A DNA stretch of 5,088 nucleotides. Origin: Candidatus Dormiibacterota bacterium (GTDB taxonomy: Bacteria; Chloroflexota; Dormibacteria; UBA8260; Bog-877). Position 1 is the stretch's first letter; each line of letters opens with the position of its first letter. The stretch lies in assembly GCA_003164475.1 (NCBI GenBank), contig PLTL01000128.1, positions 310 to 5,397 on the forward strand, in the 5' to 3' direction. The position numbers were made by a program, and so were the translations under genes. The notes beneath the pieces were generated by a model that saw only the letters and a list, made by a program, of their open reading frames with translations, did not search any database and was not told where the DNA came from. Below are positions 1 through 4,649 of this stretch, piece after piece.

Positions 1-1
1 C

Positions 2-175
2 GGCCAAGCCGTCTGGTACTCCTTCAGCTACGCGGCGATGGGCGGAGGACGCCAAGCCGTCTGCGGGATGGTCGCCACGCAGGGCACGAATCTTGTCATC
101 GTGGAAGACTATTACGCCAACTCCACGCCGTCCGAGTCCCCGTTCAGCGGCCTCATCAACTCGTTGTTCGGCTGA
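2..175 (+). CDS. C-terminal end of an unrecognised protein (5' end outside the window)
   Basis: An open frame enters from the left edge and ends at TGA 173-175, giving the last 57 residues of a protein that starts outside the window. The visible part has an aromatic/small-residue stretch (VWYSFSYAAMGGG), one cysteine (QAVCGMVATQG), a hydrophobic strand followed by acidic and aromatic residues (TNLVIVEDYYAN), and a Ser/Pro-rich tail ending SGLINSLFG. The strand-like pattern and low charge would suit the end of an exported or membrane-anchored protein, but I do not recognise the family and no function is proposed. Codon use is GC-rich as in the neighbours, and the frame is convergent with the protease gene 105 bp away. 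The alternative, a chance open frame, is less likely because the composition is protein-like and lacks the Arg/Pro excess of the shadow frames. Confidence 0.6.
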   Translation, partial: GQAVWYSFSYAAMGGGRQAVCGMVATQGTNLVIVEDYYANSTPSESPFSGLINSLFG

Positions 176-256
176 GCCCTGGCAGCCAGACCTCGGCCGG
201 CCGCGCCGGACACTCCGCACCGTTGACGCGCCGCCCACCTGTCGGCACTCGGCGGG

Positions 257-268
257 TCGGTGCACCGA
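257..268. repeat. 12-bp perfect palindrome between two convergent gene ends
   Basis: TCGGTGCACCGA is its own reverse complement and lies between the TGA at 173-175 and the minus-strand TAA at 280-282. As RNA it could fold only as a 4-bp stem with a TGCA loop. A competing pairing is CTCGG (249-253) with CCGAG (265-269). No T-run follows on either strand, so it is at best a weak bidirectional termination or pause signal, and it could be chance. Confidence 0.3.
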
Positions 269-279
269 GCCTCTCCAGG

Positions 280-1776
280 TTAGTTGATTACCACCGCCAT
301 ATCCGAGAAGGTGGCGTATGAGGCATCGAAAGTGCTCATCGGAATCCAGGTGACGCCGGTGTAGCGCCCCCCCGTGGGCCAGGGGTTCATGACCAAGAAG
401 GAGTTGCCAGAAAAGCCGTAGACCGTAACCGTGTGCTCGTGGGGACCGGCCCAAGGCACGACATCAGCACCCTGTTGGATGTTCTGGGCGCTATACGGGT
501 TCCAGTTGGAAGTAATCCACACCACCGCCGGGTGGTTGTTGAGGATATCTTCGACGAGAGTATTCGGGGTGATCCCCTGGCCGGAAGCGATGACCTCCCC
601 CCCCCCCGCTTCTGCCGTCCTAGCGATCACTGGGTAGTAGGTGCCAGGCTCATAGCCAGAGGTTGCCCCTCCATTGGGAGGTCCGACAAAGGTTTGGTAA
701 GGATCACCGCTGTAGCCGGGGCCAATCCCAGGCACTGAGGTGTTGTCCCCGCTGAGTGACAGGAGTTGGGCTTGTGTGGTAGAGATGCCCTCGTGTTCCA
801 GCGCGTTCTGCAAGGACGCTTCTTCACAGTTCATGTTCTGAGACTGGGCATTGTAGGTGGGGATGCCACTAACCGCATAAGTGGCTCCGGTCGCCATGTA
901 GTAGCTGGCCACAGCGTCTGGGCTGGACGGCTCCGTCCCGGTCCCGCCCGTGGACGAGCCCAAAACCACATCGCGCTCAATGTCCCAGCTCCCCCAATCG
1001 GGATACCCCGCCCAGCTGGGCGAAAGGCTGGCTCCGCTTGTGGCTGGAACCACAACCCCATAGACCCCAACTGCGTAGATAACCCCCCCGACCTGCTGAA
1101 GCCGCTGGTAAACATACTTTCCGGAGTAGTACGGAAGAGAGAGGTTGCCCCAAGGATAGGCACCGAAAGGATGTAGGCCACCAAAGGCATCCAGGGTAAC
1201 CCCCCCGGTGGGGACGCCGGCGCTGTCAAAAGAAAGAACCAGGCCCCGTGCTACATCCCAATCTGGCCAGTAGGGAGCGCCGGCCAAAGGAGGGGCTCCA
1301 TTGAGAGGGTGAACACCACCGAAGCCATCCAGCACGTACCCTTGATAGCTGCCCGGTTCTGTGGGATTGGGATAAAGCACCAGCGAGCGGGCAATGTCCC
1401 AATCTGCCCAGTAAGGACCACCACCAATAGCGGGAGCTCCGCCGAAGGCATGGATGCCACCATAGCCATCCATCTCCCAGCCTCCCCCGCCGCCGGGGAC
1501 AAGCTGCAGGGAGCGGGCGATGTCCCAACCTGCCCAGTAAGGGGCCCCGCTGCCATCCAGTGGATAACCGCCAAAGGCATGCAGCCCGCCGTAACCATCA
1601 AGATCAACTCCACCCTGAGCGGAACTCGTCAGCGTTATCGATTGGCTTCCGGTCGTAAGCCTCGAAACCAGGGTGCTGGAAGCGGCCATCTCTTGGGCGG
1701 GAAATGTGGCCCCGACCAGAACTGTACCAAAGAGTGTTACGACGAGAGCCGCCCCTCGAACCACAAACTCATTCAT
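280..1776 (-). CDS. secreted C39-like cysteine peptidase with N-terminal Gly/Trp-rich repeats
   Basis: A 498-residue exported protein. Residues 1-31 look like a Sec signal peptide (hydrophobic core AALVVTLFGTVLVGA, then a small-residue cleavage region). Residues 57-270 hold about five 42-48-residue repeats built on LDGYGGLHAFGG followed by YWAGWDIARSL. Copies 1-3 are clear, copy 4 has Tyr for Trp (YYSGKYVYQRL), and copy 5 keeps only the WDIERDVVL half. A Gly/Thr/Ser linker (274-285) leads to a papain-like C39_2 peptidase domain, about 293-498. Gln311 sits six residues before Cys317 (QSQNMNCEEASLQNALEHEG), His448 lies in GPHEHTVTVYGF, and Asn464 lies in FLVMNPW, so the Gln/Cys/His/Asn set is complete. 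Such domains hydrolyse peptide bonds; the substrate is unknown and the repeats may bind a wall or surface polymer. No ABC transporter is fused, so it is not a bacteriocin exporter. The ATG is supported by a Shine-Dalgarno GAGG 8 nt upstream. The gene contains a G11 run (597-607). It is monocistronic in this window. Confidence 0.87.
   Translation of the reverse strand: MNEFVVRGAALVVTLFGTVLVGATFPAQEMAASSTLVSRLTTGSQSITLTSSAQGGVDLDGYGGLHAFGGYPLDGSGAPYWAGWDIARSLQLVPGGGGGWEMDGYGGIHAFGGAPAIGGGPYWADWDIARSLVLYPNPTEPGSYQGYVLDGFGGVHPLNGAPPLAGAPYWPDWDVARGLVLSFDSAGVPTGGVTLDAFGGLHPFGAYPWGNLSLPYYSGKYVYQRLQQVGGVIYAVGVYGVVVPATSGASLSPSWAGYPDWGSWDIERDVVLGSSTGGTGTEPSSPDAVASYYMATGATYAVSGIPTYNAQSQNMNCEEASLQNALEHEGISTTQAQLLSLSGDNTSVPGIGPGYSGDPYQTFVGPPNGGATSGYEPGTYYPVIARTAEAGGGEVIASGQGITPNTLVEDILNNHPAVVWITSNWNPYSAQNIQQGADVVPWAGPHEHTVTVYGFSGNSFLVMNPWPTGGRYTGVTWIPMSTFDASYATFSDMAVVIN
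597..607 (-). repeat. 11-base G homopolymer inside the peptidase coding sequence
   Basis: The plus strand reads eleven consecutive C (G11 on the coding strand). It encodes the glycines of AEAGGGEVIAS, around residues 391-394 of the peptidase, between catalytic Cys317 and His448. As written the frame is intact. One base lost or gained shifts the frame before His448 and Asn464: with G12 a TAG arrives about 40 codons on, and with G10 a TGA arrives about 70 codons on. It could be a slippage site or an error-prone basecall. Confidence 0.9.
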
Positions 1777-1784
1777 GAAAAACG

Positions 1785-1788
1785 CCTC
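1785..1788 (-). promoter_or_regulatory. ribosome binding site of the C39-like peptidase gene
   Basis: GAGG on the minus strand, separated by 8 nt (CGTTTTTC) from the ATG at 1776-1774. This ideal spacing supports the chosen start. Confidence 0.65.
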
Positions 1789-1805
1789 GCAGAAAGCTTG
1801 AGGCT

Positions 1806-1834
1806 GCTGTAATCCGAGTAGTGGACCCTGTCAA
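1806..1834 (-). promoter_or_regulatory. putative sigma-70-type promoter of the peptidase gene
   Basis: On the minus strand a perfect -35 TTGACA (1834-1829) is followed by a 17-bp spacer and the weak -10 hexamer TACAGC (1811-1806). The start site would fall near 1799, leaving a leader of about 23 nt before the ATG at 1776 that contains the GAGG ribosome site. The consensus -35 and correct geometry support it. The poor -10 suggests help from an activator, which fits the tandem decamer directly upstream. Confidence 0.45.
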
Positions 1835-1835
1835 T

Positions 1836-1855
1836 TAGATGCCCGTAGATGCCCG
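1836..1855 (-). repeat. two abutting 10-bp direct repeats next to the -35 box
   Basis: On the minus strand CGGGCATCTA occurs twice with no gap, and the -35 hexamer TTGACA begins one base after the second copy. Two identical sites one helical turn apart lie on the same DNA face, the arrangement expected of an activator or repressor operator for the peptidase gene. No protein is identified, and simple tandem duplication is the alternative. Confidence 0.45.
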
Positions 1856-2009
1856 GACCCGCGGACGCCATCCTCCTCGGGGGCGAACTGCCACATCCTT
1901 CACCCTGATCGCGTCATTCCACAATGTGGGGCGAACATACCGACCCAGCCAGGCTCCAAGCGAGCGCAGAGATGATCCTCATATGGCTTGTCACAAAACG
2001 GTTACAGGT
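1856..2009. other. non-coding stretch upstream of the peptidase promoter
   Basis: No frame here looks like a protein on either strand. The only structure noted is the interrupted palindrome CCACAATGTGG at 1919-1929, a 5-bp stem around one base, too short to call an operator. The stretch lies between the peptidase promoter and the 3' edge of the ComM relic, and may include eroded sequence of that gene that can no longer be recognised. Confidence 0.5.
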
Positions 2010-2142
2010 TCAACAGCGCGGACCGGCGTCGTCGAGTGGCAGGTCCCGCTCCGTCCGCAGCAGCGCGGCCGCGATCGCGAGATCGAAACCACTCCCCTCC
2101 TTGGGGATCACGGCGGCAGCCAGGTGCGTCAGACGTCTAGGC

Positions 2143-2153
2143 GGTTACCCCGC
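2143..2153 (-). repeat. 11-bp repeat copy A carrying the second stop of the ComM relic
   Basis: Minus-strand GCGGGGTAACC. An identical copy lies exactly 48 bp away at 2191-2201. In the ComM frame both copies read Ala-Gly-stop, and each holds one of the two in-frame TAA codons. Confidence 0.6.
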
Positions 2154-2190
2154 ACGAACTCGCTCGTGTGCCTCCTGGATGGAGCGGACG

Positions 2191-2201
2191 GGTTACCCCG
2201 C
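2191..2201 (-). repeat. 11-bp repeat copy B carrying the first stop of the ComM relic
   Basis: Identical to the copy at 2143-2153 and in the same reading phase. Here the TAA sits where ComM proteins normally have the Leu of a conserved GLPD motif, so this copy marks a clear loss-of-function change. Confidence 0.6.
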
Positions 2202-2222
2202 GCTGGTGAGGCTTGGAAATCC

Positions 2223-2369
2223 GAGATTCTCTCTACCCCAGCCCTATGGGGTGACGAACTCCCCGCTGGCGGCCTGGTCACTTGCGGCAAGCACGCCTCG
2301 AATCCGACCGCGGCGAGCAGGAGGGAGCGGCCTCGAACTGCAGCCCCCACCTGATGCCGCCTCGGGGGT
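2223..2369. other. non-coding stretch between the ComM relic and the lipoprotein gene
   Basis: It may hold the eroded start of the ComM relic on the minus strand (GTG at 2294-2292, in frame). On the plus strand it should carry the promoter of the lipoprotein gene, but I see no -35/-10 pair I would defend. Long Arg/Pro/Ser-rich open frames cross it on both strands and look like GC-driven shadows. Confidence 0.45.
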
Positions 2370-2373
2370 AGGG
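2370..2373 (+). promoter_or_regulatory. ribosome binding site of the lipoprotein gene
   Basis: AGGG, within the purine-rich run GGGGGTAGGG, lies 7 nt before the ATG at 2381. It supports that start, which also places the signal peptide correctly. Confidence 0.5.
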
Positions 2374-2380
2374 TTCTGTC

Positions 2381-2890
2381 ATGGCCACCTGGCGCAGCAG
2401 GGGCGCGCCTCTGGGGCTCCTTCTGCTGCTCGCGCTGGCGGCAGCGGGGTGCGGGCATGGGGTCAGTGGCCACACGGCAGCGTCTCCTCGCCACTCCCCA
2501 AGCGCCGCACCGACGGCCACCCTTGTCTCCCGGCAGGAGGTTCTGGGGGATACGACGCGCCTCAAGGCCGAGCTGCTTCAGATCAACAGGATGGCAGCGA
2601 AGCTGACGACCTGGTCAACCCTGCAGACGGTCGCCCAGCCGACCGAGCCCGACCTTCATGTCCCGACCGGTGAGACGCCGACAGCCGAGATCTGGGTGGT
2701 CGCCGTCTCTGGAAAGATCCTCCCCGAATTCGATGTATCAAACGGGGTGACCTTCGCGTGGGCGGTGTACCTCTACGACGCCCACACCGGTAACCCAGAG
2801 AGCGCGCTCGCCGGCCCGGGCAGCCTCGGCCCTCAAACGACATGGCCGCCGTTCTTCGATGCACTGCCCGACCTGTACTCACCCTCCTAG
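2381..2890 (+). CDS. putative lipoprotein of unknown function
   Basis: A 169-residue protein with a textbook lipoprotein signal: two arginines (Arg5, Arg7), a leucine-rich core (LGLLLLLALA, 11-20) and the lipobox AAGC, with the lipidated cysteine at Cys24. The mature protein would be anchored to the outer face of the cytoplasmic membrane. A Gly/Ser/Thr/Pro-rich tether (25-50) is followed by a probable helix (about 51-78, RQEVLGDTTRLKAELLQINR onward). A compact beta-type domain (about 100-134) contains EIWVVAVSGKI and FAWAVYLYDAHTG, and a Pro/aromatic tail contains WPPFFDALPDLY. I do not recognise the family and assign no activity. It reads away from the ComM relic and converges with the oxidoreductase gene, so no operon partner is visible. 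The signal sequence and the AGGG site 7 nt upstream both support the start. It is likely a genuine full-length gene. Confidence 0.75.
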   Translation: MATWRSRGAPLGLLLLLALAAAGCGHGVSGHTAASPRHSPSAAPTATLVSRQEVLGDTTRLKAELLQINRMAAKLTTWSTLQTVAQPTEPDLHVPTGETPTAEIWVVAVSGKILPEFDVSNGVTFAWAVYLYDAHTGNPESALAGPGSLGPQTTWPPFFDALPDLYSPS

Positions 2891-2938
2891 CGGCCAGTCC
2901 CGATGCCCCCGACCTTTCAGCCCTCGTGAAGGCAGGTA

Positions 2939-2958
2939 AGCCGAGCTTCTCTCTATAG
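2939..2958. repeat. left copy of an imperfect repeat flanking the LLM oxidoreductase gene
   Basis: This 20-bp stretch matches 3922-3943, which is two bases longer, differing by only two single-base indels (an extra C and an extra T in the right copy). The shared core is GAGCTTCTCT followed by CTATAG. On the minus strand both copies encode EKLGLP followed by a small residue and Phe. The two copies lie in the same orientation about 980 bp apart. Confidence 0.55.
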
Positions 2959-3007
2959 GCGCACCAGCATTGATGCCTGGAACGCGGCACCTGCGGGCGG
3001 CGCGGGC

Positions 3008-3023
3008 TGAGGTCGGAACCTCA
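3008..3023 (-). repeat. hairpin overlapping the LLM gene stop codon
   Basis: On the minus strand TGAGGT, the loop TCCG and ACCTCA form a perfect 6-bp stem with a tetraloop. The TGA of the stem is the stop codon of the LLM gene (3023-3021). No T-run follows, so it is not a standard intrinsic terminator. It may be a 3'-end-stabilising structure or part of a termination region shared with the convergent lipoprotein gene. Confidence 0.4.
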
Positions 3024-3845
3024 CTCGCCTACTGCCATCGCTCGGGCGAACTCCTCCACCCGCGCCGCTCCCTCGCTCGGCCAGCCGCAGATCAAGTAAC
3101 TCGTGCCGGCGTCACGCTGCGCCTCAACCTCCGTCCGCGCCACCTCGAGATCACCACTGATCGAGACCGAGCCAGCGCGGGTGATTCGGCTAGGGTCACG
3201 GTCGGCGCGCCGCGCCGCCTCGGCCACGATCTCCCACTTGCGGCGGAGCACGCTCGCGTCGCCGAAGCAATGCCACGCGTCGGCGACCCGGCCAGCCAAC
3301 GGCAGCATCCGGGCTTCACCGGAGGCCCCGATCCAGATTGGAGGATGCGGCCTCTGGACGGGCAACGGTCGCATCTGGGCGTCGGCGAGCGAGATGGTGC
3401 GGCCCGCGTATGACACTCGCTCACCGGTGGTCAAGCGGCGGAAGATCTCGACGGTATCCTCAAGGCGATCGATCCGTTCTGAGATCGGTGGAAAGGGGAC
3501 CCCGAGCTCGCGGTGTTCGTCGCCGTACCACGCAGCGCCCAGGGCCAGCTCAAGTCTGCCGTTGGAAGCGTGGTCGATGGTGATGGCCTCTGCTGTCAGC
3601 ACCGACGGATGCCGATAGGTCACGCCCGTGACCAGCAGCCCCAGCCGCACCCGAGAGGTGGCCGTGGCTAGGGCTGCGAGGGTGGTCATCCCCTCGAAGC
3701 AGTTGCCTGGGCCCTCTCCATACATCGGCTCGAAGTGGTCGAATCCCCAGACGCCGTCGAAGCCGAGGCGCTCGGCGAAGCGCACGCGCTCCAGGATCTC
3801 CGGCCACTCCAAACGCTGCTGGGCGACATCGAGGCCGAATCGCAT
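3021..3845 (-). CDS. LLM-class (luciferase-like) flavin/F420-dependent oxidoreductase
   Basis: A 274-residue, full-length member of the bacterial luciferase-like superfamily, TIM-barrel enzymes using F420 or FMN for hydride transfer or monooxygenation in the cytoplasm. The barrel starts at once (MRFGLDVAQQ). AERLGFDGVWGFDHF (24-38) carries the Asp36-His37 pair typical of the family. SRVRLGLLVTGVTYRHP (64-80), GRLELALGAAWYGDEHRELG (96-115), the RIDRLEDTVEIFRRL helix (124-138), RPHPPIWIGASGE (165-177) and AGRVADAWH (184-192) follow in the usual order. These resemble the F420-dependent actinobacterial branch; substrate and cofactor cannot be fixed by eye. The frame is open 122 codons further upstream, but that would overlap the nitroreductase gene and precede strand one of the barrel, so ATG 3845 is preferred. 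GAGG lies 13 nt upstream, a long spacing. An alternative ATG at 3962 would add 39 residues. The nitroreductase gene lies upstream on the same strand, 166 bp away. Confidence 0.88.
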   Translation of the reverse strand: MRFGLDVAQQRLEWPEILERVRFAERLGFDGVWGFDHFEPMYGEGPGNCFEGMTTLAALATATSRVRLGLLVTGVTYRHPSVLTAEAITIDHASNGRLELALGAAWYGDEHRELGVPFPPISERIDRLEDTVEIFRRLTTGERVSYAGRTISLADAQMRPLPVQRPHPPIWIGASGEARMLPLAGRVADAWHCFGDASVLRRKWEIVAEAARRADRDPSRITRAGSVSISGDLEVARTEVEAQRDAGTSYLICGWPSEGAARVEEFARAMAVGE

Positions 3846-4011
3846 CCTGCGATTGTGACCTCGGAAGGCTGGACCGTGCGAGGCGGGTCCCTCGGCCGGC
3901 CAGGCCGGCGCGAATGTGGGCAGCCCGAGCTTCTCTTCTATAGCAGCGATGGCCGTCAGCATGCTCACAGGAAGCCCCAGGACACCCGGAAGTCCGCGGA
4001 GGACGGTGGTC
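3846..4011 (-). other. spacer between nitroreductase and LLM genes, with a possible coding remnant
   Basis: In frame with the LLM gene the minus strand reads SMLTAIAAIEEKLGLPTF and onward with protein-like composition. The phrase EKLGLP-x-F recurs at the left flanking repeat (2939-2958). It might be a remnant of another gene, a leader region, or an N-terminal extension of the oxidoreductase. I cannot name a family, and no clear promoter for the LLM gene is visible here. Confidence 0.35.
3922..3943. repeat. right copy of the imperfect repeat flanking the LLM oxidoreductase gene
   Basis: This is the partner of 2939-2958, two bases longer because of an extra C and an extra T. It lies within the spacer upstream of the LLM start, so the pair brackets the whole LLM gene as direct repeats. 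Confidence 0.55.
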
Positions 4012-4013
4012 CT
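4000..4013 (-). repeat. small hairpin overlapping the nitroreductase stop codon
   Basis: AGGAC, a CACC loop and GTCCT form a 5-bp stem on the minus strand. The last two bases of the TAG stop (4014-4012) lie in the 5' arm. There is no T-run, so it is not an intrinsic terminator. It parallels the hairpin at the LLM stop. Confidence 0.3.
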
Positions 4014-4527
4014 ACTCGAAAGCGGTCCCGGCCTGTTCCGCGGAGGCCACCTCGCCCAGCGGCTTGCGGTTCTTCCTCCCCAGGCCGACTGCCTTCGCCG
4101 GGTAGCCGAAGGGGACCACGGCGAGGACCGTGTAACCGTCCCCCAAGCCGACGTGCTTCCGCACGGCGTCGAGGCCTCCAAACCCGGTCCAATTGGATCC
4201 CACCCCCTCATCCCACGCTGTGAGCACCATCGACTGGATCGCGCGGCTGAGATCGGAGACGCCGAAGATGTTGTCCGTCTCGTACGCCGCCACGACGGCG
4301 AATGACGCCTGCGCGATGTACGGGCCGCTCGCCACGAGTGTCCCCAACTCGCGCAGATGATCGCGGTCCCGAACCACGACGAAGTGCCACGGCTGCCGGT
4401 TCATCGAGCTCGCCGTCAGGCGCCCCGCCTCGACGATGCGGTCGATGAGGTCGTCGCCCACCTTCCTGTCCCGGTACTCGCGGATGGCGAGCACCGTCCG
4501 CACCGCATCGAAGACTCCGTCAGCCAT
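4012..4527 (-). CDS. nitroreductase-family FMN-dependent oxidoreductase
   Basis: A compact 171-residue nitroreductase-fold protein. These enzymes bind FMN at a dimer interface and use NAD(P)H to reduce nitro compounds, quinones or enones in the cytoplasm; the true substrate is unknown. The family order is clear. AIREYRDRKV (14-23) is the N-terminal phosphate-binding arm (usually RRSxRxF). EAGRLTASSMNRQPWHFVVV (33-52) carries the Ser-x-Asn-x-Gln-Pro-Trp FMN motif (Ser41, Asn43, Gln45, Trp47). AWDEGVGSNWTGFGG is the central helix segment, and FGYPAK (140-145) with KNRKPLGE (152-159) is the C-terminal signature. The length fits the short single-domain branch. Two ATGs are possible. GGAGG at 4540-4536 lies 8 nt from the ATG at 4527 but only 2 nt from the ATG at 4533, so the inner one is chosen (the outer would add two residues). 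The LLM oxidoreductase gene follows on the same strand, a plausible redox partner or co-regulated gene. Confidence 0.87.
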   Translation of the reverse strand: MADGVFDAVRTVLAIREYRDRKVGDDLIDRIVEAGRLTASSMNRQPWHFVVVRDRDHLRELGTLVASGPYIAQASFAVVAAYETDNIFGVSDLSRAIQSMVLTAWDEGVGSNWTGFGGLDAVRKHVGLGDGYTVLAVVPFGYPAKAVGLGRKNRKPLGEVASAEQAGTAFE

Positions 4528-4535
4528 GGCCATGT

Positions 4536-4540
4536 CCTCC
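4536..4540 (-). promoter_or_regulatory. ribosome binding site deciding the nitroreductase start
   Basis: GGAGG on the minus strand is 8 nt from the ATG at 4527-4525 and 2 nt from the ATG at 4533-4531. Normal spacing favours the inner start. Confidence 0.65.
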
Positions 4541-4649
4541 AGTCGTGATCCGCGTCAGCCTAGCAGGAGCTGAACAGGGCCTTGCCGTCGGGCTGGGCAG
4601 GCCGAGATCGTCTCTACGGGCGCGAAGACGAAGTGACACCGCGCCGGGC

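Larger units (their letters stand above)
2010..2222 (-). pseudogene. comM: broken fragment of a ComM/YifB-family Mg-chelatase-like ATPase gene
   Basis: One minus-strand frame over 71 codons reads like the N-terminal domain of ComM/YifB, the helicase-like AAA+ protein that helps integrate DNA taken up in transformation. In order: GFPSLTSAG, a stop (TAA 2195-2193), PVRSIQEAHERVRAG, a stop (TAA 2147-2145), PPRRLTHLAAAV, then [17 protein letters not shown], ending at TGA 2012-2010. From memory, family members read GLPAFxLVGLPDRSVQEARERVRAAL, then some eight residues, then [28 protein letters not shown]. The order, spacing and diagnostic PKEGSGFDL agree, with a short deletion after the second stop. 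The Walker A/B and zinc parts that should follow are absent. In the same frame a GTG at 2294-2292 starts VLA, roughly where ComM starts, but a TAG at 2246-2244 and weak similarity make that part doubtful. It cannot give a functional protein. Confidence 0.75.

Noticed and set aside
831..1613. Minus-strand frames overlapping the protease in other phases
   Set aside because: They are shadows in the +1/+2 frames of a gene with signal peptide, repeats and catalytic residues in the main frame.
1309..1812. Plus-strand open frame of 167 codons opposite the protease
   Set aside because: It is antisense to the repeat region of the protease; its regularity comes from the repeats on the coding strand.
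2200..2260. tRNA-like look of a stretch with short paired arms
   Set aside because: No acceptor stem, TTCGA loop or anticodon arm can be assembled at proper spacing, and the ComM relic covers part of it.
1839..2354. Plus-strand open frame of 171 codons in the gene-poor gap
   Set aside because: It has a low-complexity, Arg/Pro/Thr-rich composition, no ribosome site and no recognisable motif, and the ComM relic on the other strand explains part of the conservation.
1924..2673. Plus-strand open frame of 249 codons
   Set aside because: It overlaps the lipoprotein gene in another frame and runs antisense to the ComM relic. It is Arg/Ser/Pro/Ala-rich with no domain-like pattern, as expected of a GC-driven shadow.
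2964..2980. Inverted repeat CCAGCAT / ATGCCTGG between convergent genes
   Set aside because: The stem needs a bulge and has a tiny loop, and no T-run follows, so it is not supportable as a terminator.
3846..4211. Longest possible start of the LLM oxidoreductase (396 residues)
   Set aside because: It would overlap the nitroreductase gene by about 200 bp, its first 80 residues are Arg/Trp/Ser-rich, and the enzyme fold begins at the ATG at 3845.
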